Source of the DNA: Ectocarpus siliculosus
Lineage: Eukaryota; Sar; Phaeophyceae; Ectocarpales; Ectocarpaceae
Direction: 5' to 3'
Assembly (NCBI GenBank): GCA_000310025.1
Contig: FN648635.1
Coordinates: 87,752-98,862 of the forward strand
Length of the DNA stretch: 11,111 bases
The position numbers and the translations under genes are program-made. The notes beneath the pieces were generated by a model that made no database searches, was not told the origin of the DNA, and worked only from the letters and a program-made list of their open reading frames with translations. Below are positions 1-7,592 of this stretch, one piece after another (positions within the stretch are counted from its first letter, which is position 1; every line of letters begins with the position of its first letter).

Positions 1-1739
1 TCCTTGAAGTCCTTCCATAGCTCAAAGTATACCGACCTCTTGTTGCCGGTCTCCTTATTGTCGAGCTCCGTCCTAGACAATTGCGTCCTGCTCGCGGCAA
101 GGCGCTCCCTGAAGCGCTCGGCGACCATCAGCTCCACCGCCCGGGGAACGCAATGCTTGCTCTTCCTTCGGCCAGCGGTGGTGACGCCGGCCCCTGACGC
201 GCGGTCTTCATCCGCTATCACCTCCAAAATGCGACTATAGAGGTAGGAATTATCTTCCCAGTCAATCATTTTCTTCGGGTTAATGCTCGCCCCACCGCTA
301 ATGGCATTACGCGTAGCCAGAACCAGGGCCTCCGGAACCTCGACGGTCCCTGGTGACGCTGTTAGGGGCTTGGAGGCCGGGGTTCCACCTGGAAGCACGC
401 AGGTTGACAACCATGGGTAGAGCAGAGAGGTGTCATGAAAAAAAGTCGTTAGGGTTGGAGCTTTCGTGCACATGGCATTGGTGCCGATGCAGTCGTAGGG
501 ACATGCACCAAAATAGCGCGATATCTACCACCTACACATGCTCTCTCGTCGTGTGTGTGTGTGTCTTTATTCTTAGGATCGACCGCGCTAACCGGCTGAC
601 CAATGAAAATACGTCAGTCTTGGTGCGGTCGAAAACACAAAACACTTCTATCTGCCATGAACCACTGCGACCCCGTGAGGGGGCAGCATGTGGGAGGCTA
701 AACTCTCCTTCGCATCAAAGACAGAAACAGCAGCAACAGAAGAAAACTGGACGCGTCTACCAAGGCTATATTACCTTATACTCTAGTTCGTCGTTTAGGA
801 GTACTTTCACCATTATCCTCCTTGTTTTCGCTACCATCATTCTGATCCTCATCTTGACAATAATCTCTGGATAGCTCTCCCCTAGCCCTACGTTTCTTGT
901 TTTGGGGAAGGTCATCTGGCTCAAACCCTTTGCTTTGCGTGTGTGTGTGAGAGAGAGAGGGAGAGAGAGAGATATTGTACAGCAGTGGGATGATAGGGGA
1001 AAGTCAAACACACAGAAGCGTTCCCACCTGCTGCTTTATCCTCGAGATCCGCGGAGTAGGGGCTTGGGCGCCCACACACCTTGTCGACACCGGCTAGGGC
1101 CTTCGCCAACAATGAGCTGCTCCTCTCCCTCGAAAGCCCGGAGATACCTCGCGCCTGGATAGCGATCTGTAGGAGGCTGACAGTCCAATCTGAGTACTGC
1201 TTGTTGCGGTTACGTTTGAGGGACTTCTGGGTCGTGGAGGACGCCACCGACTGCTGCAGTGTTGGGGATGGAGATTTCGCCCTCGACGGTGTTTGACCCT
1301 TGTCCATCACGACGGGGAGCACGGGTACATCAAGCGCCGTGCCCGCCGAGCTTCCGGTTGCCGCGCCGTTGCTGCTGGAGGGGTGTTCCGTGTCGAAGGA
1401 GTCGTCACTACTGCTGTCGCCACTGGCACCATCATCGCCGCCGACACCAACGCCGCCGGCACCAATGCCGCCGACCGCCTCGTCCCTCATGATATCACGC
1501 AGGGTTTCCTCCATGCTCGGAGGATCTGATGACCTAGCCCCTGTGGCGGCTCTCGCCGGAGGGGGAGATGGATTAGGGGTGTGTAGCGCCGACGATGTTG
1601 CGCCAGAGATGCCTGGGAGCATTCCGCGCGCGCTCGAACCTTCGCCGGCAGCAGCGCCGAGATGGCCCTGCTCTCTGTATCTGGCTGGGGTAGCAGCCAC
1701 CCGGCGACCAGCAGGGCGTCCCTTTGTGCTGTCTGCCAT
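1..1739 (-). CDS. SAP-like/AT-hook-like putative nuclear protein, spliced, 3' end beyond window
   Basis: I do not recognise a named family. Exon 1 is 1739-1080 (220 codons) and starts at an ATG in a strong Kozak context (ACACCATGG). An in-frame ATG at 1859 exists, but the stretch between is CA-repeat rich and reads as 5' UTR. Exon 1 ends at AAG|GTGTGTGGG (intron from 1079). Exon 2 is taken from 338 to the window edge (112 codons, no stop), joined in phase 0 after ...GACCGTCGAG; a CTAAC branch-like motif lies about 25 nt upstream of that AG. Residues 5-12 (KGRPAGRR) resemble an AT-hook core. Residues about 25-180 are low-complexity Gly/Ala/Ser/Pro with an acidic-serine patch. Residues about 184-215 (W-T-V-S-L-L...ARGISGLS...LLAKAL) match the helix-turn-helix spacing of a SAP domain, a nucleic-acid-binding fold. 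Exon 2 is charged and helical (Arg/Lys/Glu-rich) and ends ...FELWKDFK. A nuclear DNA- or RNA-binding role, or a transposon-associated protein, is inference. Two other AGs between branch motif and chosen acceptor would not keep the frame. Confidence 0.65.
339..1079 (-). other. Predicted intron of the SAP-like gene
   Basis: A 741-bp GT...AG interval that joins two open minus-strand frames in phase 0. The donor (AAG|GTGTGTG) is good; the acceptor (CGTCGAG) has a weak pyrimidine tract. If exon 1 is read through instead, the frame runs into a CT/CA microsatellite and stops at about 921, which supports an intron here. Confidence 0.55.
940..972. repeat. Compound GT/GA microsatellite
   Basis: A (GT)n tract passes directly into (GA)n tracts, inside the predicted intron of the minus-strand gene. 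On the transcribed strand it is a CT-rich then CA-rich tract. A shorter (GT)n run lies at about 549-562 in the same intron. Confidence 0.9.
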
Positions 1740-1888
1740 GGTGTCTTGGTTGTGGAGGTGTTGACGGCGAAGGTGTTGGGTGTGTGTGTGTGTCGTGCTT
1801 GTTGGCACCAGGCAAGCGGCGCCATTAATTTGGACAAATTGGAAGACCAGCTGCAGCACGTATAAAATGAGCCGGTCGGTTCCAAATT

Positions 1889-1900
1889 TTTGGCGCCAAA
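1889..1900. promoter_or_regulatory. E2F-like palindromic site
   Basis: TTTGGCGCCAAA is a perfect 12-bp palindrome and matches the E2F/DP consensus (TTTSSCGC) on both strands. It lies about 150 bp upstream of the ATG at 1739, a sensible promoter position for the minus-strand gene. Cell-cycle control of that gene is inference. A TATAAAAT at 1861-1868 on the plus strand points the other way, toward the palindromic satellite. No clear TATA box faces the gene. Confidence 0.45.
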
Positions 1901-1950
1901 TATTCAGACTATAACATTATTGTGTAATAAATAAAAAACGATATTATAGC

Positions 1951-3600
1951 GTCTCATGGGGGCCCATGAGGCACTATGAGGAACCATGAGGTCGCATGAG
2001 CTACTATGAGAATAGTGTCATGGGGTCCCATGTACTCCCACGAGATAGGCCATGGGGCACCACGAGAGCATTTCCGTGTCAGCCCATGGCATGCCATGGC
2101 CGATCTCATGGGACTTTGGGAATAGTGAACCCATGGTGCACCATGAGGAGACATGGGGATATAAAACTGAAAACAAAAATAATTATGAAAATAAAAGTGA
2201 AGTATCGGACCTCATGGTGTACCATGGGCGACCATGGCGCACCACGGTTAAACAAATACAGAAAAACAAAAAAAAATGAAGTGTTTTTTTTGTTAAACAA
2301 TCTCATGGGCTACCACGAACGCCCATGAGTCTACCAAACCTCCCATAGTGCACCACGAGGACCCATGGTCACTCACGGCGGATCATTAGATATTGGAAAA
2401 TAATCTTGAATAAACATAATATATATATGCCAAATATCCTTGAGTAAAATGGCCATGGTGCCCCATGAGATTTCTCATGAGATTCTCATGAGGTCCATGG
2501 AAAATGTGTGTCAAGGGGCCTCATGGTGCGCCGTGGTGAACCATGGTGTTTCATGGTAGGTCATGGTGGGTCATGAGATCCACAACAACTAAAAAAGAGA
2601 TATTTTAGCGTCCCCATGGGCGCCCATGAGAATGTAATGGTGTCTCATGTCCTCCCATGGCACCCCCTGGAGTATTTTATGAGACAGCCATCTCATGGTA
2701 TCCCATGGCACCCCATGGTGTGTCATGGGGTAAGTCTCATTGTATGTCATGAGACCCCATGGTGTCCCATGGGGCACCACGAGACACCATATTGATTCTC
2801 ATGGGCGCCCATGAGATAACGGCATTTTGGCAAAAAGTTTTTTTTTGTTATCTCACGAGACCCCATGGTGTCCCATGGGGCACCACGAGAGACCACATTG
2901 AATCTCATGGGCGCCCACGAGATAACAGCATTTTGGCGATAATTTGTTTTTTGTTATCTCACGAGACCCCATGGTGTCCCATGGGGCACCACGAGAGACC
3001 ACATTGAATCTCATGGGCGCCCATGAGATAACGGCTTTTTGGCGATAATTTTTTTTTTGTTATCTCACGAGACCCCATGGTGTCCCATGGGGCACCACGA
3101 GACACCATATTATTGATTCTCATGGGCGCCCATGAGATAACGGCATTTTGGCAATAAGTTTTTTTTGTTATCTCACGAGACCCCATGGTGTCCCATGGGG
3201 GACCACGAGACACCACATTGATTCTCATGGGCGCCCATGAGATAACGGCATTTTGGCAATAAGTTTTTTTTTGTTATCTCACGAGACCCCATGGTGTCCC
3301 ATGGGGGACCACGAGAGACCACATTGAATCTCATGGGCGCCCATGAGATAACGGCATTTTGGCAATACTTTTTTTTTGTTATCTCACGAGACCCCATGGT
3401 GTCCCATGGGGCACCACGAGACACCATATTGATTCTCATGGGCGCCCACGAGATAACGGCATGTTGGCGATAAGTTTTTGACGGCATCTCACGGGCCCCA
3501 TGGGGCACCACGAGATACCATGGGCTGTTATGGGCCACGCCGTGACGCCCATGGTCCACCATGATCACAAAAGAATCGTCTTATTGGTGCACCATGGTTG
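1951..3600. repeat. CATG/CCATGG-dyad satellite region
   Basis: About 1.65 kb of sequence dominated by short words built on CATG (CCATGG, CATGGGG, CATGAG, GGTGTCCCATGGGG and their complements), separated by AT-rich spacers such as 2160-2210 and 2250-2300. Open frames here encode only repeated His-Gly-Ala-Pro-Trp-type strings in several frames on both strands. In the central array the unit of about 106 bp is not a multiple of three, so I read the region as non-coding. The flanks (1951-2750 and 3481-3600) are diverged; 2751-3480 is an ordered tandem array. Words near 1940-1970 and 2599-2630 (GATATTWTAGCGTC followed by CATGGG..GCCCATGAG) are alike, which suggests an older, longer-period duplication. 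Confidence 0.9.
2751..3480. repeat. Seven-unit tandem array, period about 106 bp, each unit with nested palindromes
   Basis: Units begin with GAGACCCCATGGTGTCCC at 2751, 2857, 2963, 3069, 3177, 3283 and 3388, so the spacing is 105-108 bp and varies mainly in T-run length. Each unit has three dyads: CCCCATGG-TGTC-CCATGGGG; a perfect 20-bp palindrome TCTCATGGGCGCCCATGAGA (2797-2816 in unit 1), in some units with one arm altered to CCCACGAGA; and GAGATAAC...GTTATCTC around a loop of about 26 nt containing a T run. A degenerate eighth unit follows at about 3485-3530. Units are highly similar, indicating recent amplification or homogenisation. Confidence 0.95.
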
Positions 3601-3838
3601 TTAGGATGTTGTAAGATAAGCGCCTGTGGACGGCGACGTGTTAAGACAAGTTTCAGAATAAAATACATGAGTACTGCTTGTAAATCTGTAAATGTGTCTA
3701 TCGCACTTAATTTCCTCCGAGTCTAAGACCATTTCCTACACACTTGATTTCCGGGATCGCATTATTCCGGCTGGAAAAAAGTCCGGCCGTTCTTACCGTG
3801 ACCCGAATTTCCTAGGCGGACTCTTGGGGGGTGTACAA
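3601..3838. other. Spacer with no gene
   Basis: AT-leaning sequence between the satellite and the foldback element. It holds an AATAAA-like word at about 3657 on the plus strand, but no upstream gene to which a polyadenylation signal could belong. I see no coding signal. Confidence 0.6.
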
Positions 3839-4672
3839 CAACCTTGACCACATTTTCATCGAGTGCGACCGGAGTTCTTGACGTGCCGCTCCCGTAAAGC
3901 GCTCCCATCAACCCTTCGCTGAAGGACTTTCTATTCTGCACGCTGGCGGTTGATGGTCGCTCGGGACGCGTCCCTAAAAAAGAACGTATCGCATGACACC
4001 AAGCATGGAGAGGCCGCAACAGGCCAAACCGCCACGTGACAGGAAAAAGAGCCGTTTTTTTGTCAGAGAGGGGAGGACACCGCAACCGATTCCTCGCTCC
4101 CTAGGCCACCGATCAAAGCCAGACTGGTCCGGGCGTGCTCTCTGTTCCGTGGTCTCTCCCGGAGTAGATTGTATCGGTAGCTCATTAATCCAATCATTCG
4201 AAATCGTCGTCTGCGTGTGCACAAGCTGTCTGTAGAATTTTGTTTCCAGGCAGCAAGCAGTCTATTCTCAATTTTTCACAGTTCGGAAAAGCAACGGGCA
4301 CCACGCGCATGCTTATCCCCGTCGATGGAGAGTACACGCTGCCCACAAAATATACTCCGGGAGAGACCACGGAACAGAGAGCACGCCCGGACGGGCCCGG
4401 TTTCGATCGGTGGCCTAGGGAGCGAGGAATCGGTTCGGGTGTCCTCCCCTCCCTGACAAAAAGCGGCCCATTTTCCTGTCACTTGGCGGTTTGGCTTGTT
4501 GCGGCGGCCTTGGTGTCATGCGATAGTTCTTTTTTAGGGAGGCGTGCCGAGCGACTATCAACAGCCAGCGTGCAGAATAGAAAGTCCTTCAGCGAAGGGT
4601 TGATGGGAGCGCTATACGGGAGCGGCACGTCAAGAACTCCGGTCGCACTCGATGAAAATGTGGTCAGGGTTG
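3839..4672. mobile_element. Foldback element with inverted-repeat arms of about 320 bp
   Basis: The left arm (about 3839-4166) is the reverse complement of the right arm (about 4353-4672), with a unique spacer of about 186 bp. The outer 103 bp of the arms (3845-3947 against 4564-4666) differ at one position by eye; the inner part differs by more substitutions and small indels. The outer termini read CAACCTTGACCAC and GTGGTCAGGGTTG. Both arms can be read as Ser/Arg-rich peptide (...SFSEGLMGALYGSGTSR...), but the inner indels put the arms in different frames, so a conserved protein is not supported. No transposase and no convincing target-site duplication was found. It could be a MITE with long terminal inverted repeats, a solo foldback relic, or an inverted duplication of a gene fragment. 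Confidence 0.75.
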
Positions 4673-6120
4673 AACAAAATATCGAAATTGCAAAGTGCTG
4701 TTTCTCACGAAAGGAAGTCAGGTGTGTACGGAATCAGCAGCCTACCACAAGAACAAGACCCCCAATCGACGAGAGGGCGTAAAAGCCGTTAGATAGGAAG
4801 AGTCACTAACAGACTGCAAAAACTGCTGACGGAAAGACAAGAAAGCAACACGGATGGCATTATCTGGGAACACCTCACGTACAAGCGCCCGAAAAACCTC
4901 CAACTCTCCGTCGCTTCTGGCGCAGGTAAGCCGTAAGCCGCTACATTGGCGCGTACATTCTGCTGGTACCTGCCAGGCAGAGACGTTGCCGTATCTTTAG
5001 GGTGTGTAGCAGCACGGTGCCCCCATAGGACCAAACCGAAATCATTTCGTCGTCGGAGAGAGAACGAGCCCTTTCGTTGACACACAACCACACGCGCCGG
5101 AATGCTTGTGACATCCTACCTGGTGTATACCTTGGAGGCTATCCCTCGCCTCCTCACACACGCCCGAAACCACTCACATACATACGCAGCACGTTGTTAG
5201 TGGATAGACGGACAGGCAGCAGCAGTAGGGATGGAAGAGAACAGGAAGAATGAGAAAAAGGCGCGACAGATGTAGTGGTCAAAGAATAAGACATAAAAAT
5301 CTGCACGAAGGCGAGGTGGGTACTCTAGGGTCCATAGGGTGGTGGGTGACGTACAGCAGTGCTGCTGTACTGCTGTACATGTGAACGCCCCCAGCAGCAA
5401 CACGCACCCGCCCGTGTAACTTGTGTCCCTGCCGGTACCCTCTCTCTAGATATGTGTATGGCGGTGTACATATCCAGCTTTGTTATTCCCGTGTGCACTG
5501 AGGTTCTTGCTGCTGCTGCTCTCTCAACAACAGCGAGCACACGCGGACAAGCGTGACCTTGAGCGCAGGTAGTAGCTGACCTCCCACAGGGGGAGTCGAG
5601 AGCTCCCCAAACGTGTAGTGGTAAAATCGTTGCGAGGATAGTAGTATAGGAAAGAAGTTTGCACGGGGAGGATCCTCTCCCCATCCCTCTCCACGCTCGA
5701 CAGCGTGAGTATGTTTGTGTGTTTTTTCGTTAGTGTAAGAGCGCGTGACAGCAGACTCGTACACTAGACTACACCGCTCCAAAGATAGAGGCATGCGATG
5801 CATACATTGAAACAGGCGGCACCCGTCCGCAAGGGTGATGGAACATAACCTAGATGCACCTCCTCGATCAACCACCACGGACAGGTTAGAAAAGTCATGG
5901 CCAGGTGACGGGAGTCTGTGCGTAACCGCGATCATCTACAAACGGAAACCACGATGTCTACAGCTCATGCTGTTGGAGGAGTGGGGAGATGACACAAGCG
6001 CTTCGACGGGCAAGCCAGGTATTGTGTTTATCTCCCACAGCTGCAATTGCATTTCATTCTGCTGTAGCAAGACACGAACATTGAATGTGCAAGCGGTAAT
6101 AAGCGTAAGCGGTGGCACCG
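4673..6120. other. Gene-poor stretch
   Basis: Only short frames on both strands without convincing composition or splice context. It contains a 20-bp palindrome at 5351-5370, CTG/CAG-rich patches (for example 5505-5520), and a weak possible coding patch at about 5835-6017 followed by a donor-like CCAG|GTATTG, which I do not call as a gene. Confidence 0.5.
5351..5377. repeat. CTGCTGTAC palindrome plus direct repeat
   Basis: GTACAGCAG-TG-CTGCTGTAC (5351-5370) is a 9-bp inverted repeat around a 2-nt centre, followed at once by another TGCTGTAC. The three octamers CTGCTGTA/TACAGCAG packed here belong to a word that recurs across the window. Confidence 0.9.
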
Positions 6121-6123
6121 GCA

Positions 6124-6226
6124 GAGCCAAGAGTGCACAATTTTTTTTTTTCCGACACCTAACCCTTAAAACTTTTTTTGGGGGCCCTTCGGGGGGGGGG
6201 GTACGAAGGTCCCATCCCCCCCCCCC
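6124..6226 (+). repeat. Homopolymer-rich element, copy 1
   Basis: Order on the plus strand: GAGCCAAGAGTGCACAA, a run of T, CCGACACCTAACCCTT, AAAACTTTTTTT, GGGGGCCCTTC, G11 (6191-6201), a 14-nt gap, C11 (6216-6226). The G11 and C11 runs can pair. GGGCCCTTCG (6182-6191) and CGAAGGTCCC (6204-6213) form a second, overlapping inverted repeat with one mismatch. The CCAAGRGTGCACAA and CCGACACCTAACCCT blocks return in inverted orientation at 9182-9223, so this is a dispersed element rather than chance low complexity. Confidence 0.75.
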
Positions 6227-6244
6227 AAAAGCCATACAATTTCC

Positions 6245-6280
6245 TATATAAACAAGTCTATAGTAAATCCTATATATAAA
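6245..6280 (+). promoter_or_regulatory. Twin TATA boxes upstream of the zinc-finger gene
   Basis: CCTATATAAA (6243-6252) and CCTATATATAAA (6269-6280) on the plus strand. The second lies about 122 bp before the ATG at 6402, so a start site near 6305-6310 would give a 5' UTR of about 95 nt. Position and sequence fit a core promoter; no experiment is implied. Confidence 0.5.
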
Positions 6281-6401
6281 GTGGGCACACAGGGGGTAGT
6301 ACAATCCACGTAGCCCCTGCTCAACAGTACCGCAGCCCGCAGCCGCGGTACCGTCCGTAGCAGAGGAGCGAGAGAGTGAGAGCTTGGGGAGAGCGGTCAC
6401 G

Positions 6402-6662
6402 ATGAGCACAGTCTCCGTGGGGAGGGGATTCCTATCAACAACCCCCTTCGACAAGACGGCTTGGCTAAACCGCGTCTGCCGAGAGCGAGCGGATGGCATG
6501 GAGTTTGATTGCCGCTGCGGACACAACTTCGGCGACGGTTCAGGAGTCGACGAGGGCACCGCCTTGCAGCATGAGGCTTCGCACAAGCACGAAGAGTGAG
6601 TGTAGAGGAATGAGGATCAGTTTGTGAGATTGCCTTGGTTACATAATAGTATAATCTGCCTC

Positions 6663-6708
<46 letters not shown>

Positions 6709-7488
6709 TAGCAAGAACAACACACACACCACACACCAAGGTTGGACGCACAAGAGTGCGCGAATGCGGAGCCCTCGCGATGCCACTGCCGTCGTGTTGC
6801 ACACACCAAACTTTGTTGTACTGCTGCCCGTGTAGCTGGCAGCGGCAGATGCGTATGGGTTGTGCTGCATACAATGTAACTGGAAGCAGCAGTAGCGGCA
6901 GCCTCAACAGCAGAGGCAGAAGCCGCAGCGGTAGCTGAGCAGCATGACAACTTGTGACAACGTCAACTTGACAACGTTTGAGAAAAAAAAAGCGCGAAAT
7001 GCAGATCGGCACCACCCACAAGGCTGTGTGCCACATGGATATTCGTGACTCTGCAGAAGAACTGGCCTTTACATTTTGGTGTCCCCTGCCCTTGCCTGCC
7101 ACTTTCCGCACGCCCATCGCATGCGAGCAGATCGCGTTCGCCTGTTTGTTGCGAAAATCGCTCAGAAGAATAGCAGTGGCAACTGGGTTTGCACCACGTG
7201 CCAGCACTCTTTCGGCTCCGTTGAAGGGCTGACCCAGTTTCATGTGAACCAGCACGAGAGAGGTCGACCGCACACATGTGAGGGCGATGGCGGTCGGTGT
7301 CCGCAGTTGCATTCTCGAGTAATTCGGACTGCTCACTTGTGCTTACCAACATTTCAAAACCTCGCAAGACCCGTTACTTTGTCTATCCTCGCGGCACGCA
7401 TGTCGCGCAAAGTATCAATGCGTGCATGCAGCTTTCTTTGTCGATGTGTGCGAATGCGTCGCCTACTACGCAACTTGACACAGTATGA
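6402..7488 (+). CDS. Small C2H2-type zinc-finger protein, two or three exons
   Basis: Exon 1 runs from the ATG at 6402 to 6595 and ends at GAAGA|GTGAGTGTAG, a strong donor just before an in-frame TGA. Its end encodes C-R-C-G-H-N-F...L-Q-H-E-A-S-H-K-H, a degenerate Cys/His finger. Exon 2 most likely starts at 7174 or 7177 (GAATAG|C or GAATAGCAG|T), both in phase 2 as required, and encodes W-V-C-T-T-C...F-H-V-N-Q-H, a near-canonical C2H2 finger (C-x2-C-x13-H-x3-H), then HERGRPHTC. Beyond about 7278 the frame is uncertain. The finger frame stays open to about 7495, but a different frame (about 7297-7488, ...KPRKTRYFVYPRGTHVA...) looks more protein-like. A 29-nt GT...AG interval at 7278-7306 would join the two in phase, but it is very short for an intron, so a frameshift is equally possible. 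Nucleic-acid binding is inferred from the fingers; the target is unknown. The end is set at the TGA of the preferred frame. Confidence 0.55.
6596..7173 (+). other. Predicted intron of the zinc-finger gene
   Basis: GT (GTGAGTG) to AG, about 578 bp, holding a (GCA)15 tract near its 5' end and a degenerate CAG/CGG-rich stretch at about 6884-6943. The acceptor position may be 3 nt later (7176). Confidence 0.5.
6663..6707. repeat. (GCA)15 trinucleotide microsatellite
   Basis: Fifteen uninterrupted GCA (equivalently CAG) units, 45 bp, about 65 bp into the predicted intron of the zinc-finger gene. Poly-Ala, poly-Ser or poly-Cys strings read from it on either strand are artefacts of the repeat. Confidence 0.97.
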
Positions 7489-7539
7489 ACAGTAGAACGA
7501 TTAGATCATTATTCCGTCTCTCACCGGCGGATCAATCGA

Positions 7540-7546
7540 TATATAC
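7540..7546 (+). promoter_or_regulatory. TATA-like box before the decayed gene
   Basis: TATATAC, 53 bp upstream of the ATG at 7593 and about 50 bp after the end of the zinc-finger gene. The spacing would permit a short 5' UTR. This is a weak motif in an AT-containing patch. Confidence 0.3.
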
Positions 7547-7592
7547 TCACATCCGCAGGCGTGGTGCTGAAGCTAAGCGTCAGAGGAATACA

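Noticed and set aside
921-1070. Read-through of the minus-strand gene to the stop at 921
   Set aside because: The extension is a Ser-Leu and His-Thr dipeptide string from the CT/CA microsatellite, and a strong splice donor precedes it.
1259-1764. Plus-strand open frames opposite exon 1
   Set aside because: They are complements of a GC-rich, low-complexity coding exon, with poly-Pro/Ala/Arg composition and no start context.
1954-3568. Open frames with His-Gly-Ala-Pro-Trp-type repeats on both strands
   Set aside because: They arise from palindromic CATG words; the array period of about 106 bp breaks any frame from unit to unit.
3762-4782. Two similar open frames in opposite directions (SFSEGLMGALYGSG...)
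   Set aside because: They are the two arms of the inverted repeat; inner indels put the arms in different frames, so coding constraint is not shown.
5835-6017. Possible plus-strand exon starting M-M-E-H-N-L and ending at a CCAG|GTATTG donor-like site
   Set aside because: Composition is acceptable, but no partner exon, promoter or recognisable domain was found, and the opposite strand is equally open.
6617-7336. Long minus-strand frames with poly-Ala or poly-Cys
   Set aside because: They are driven by the (GCA)15 microsatellite and overlap the better supported plus-strand zinc-finger gene.
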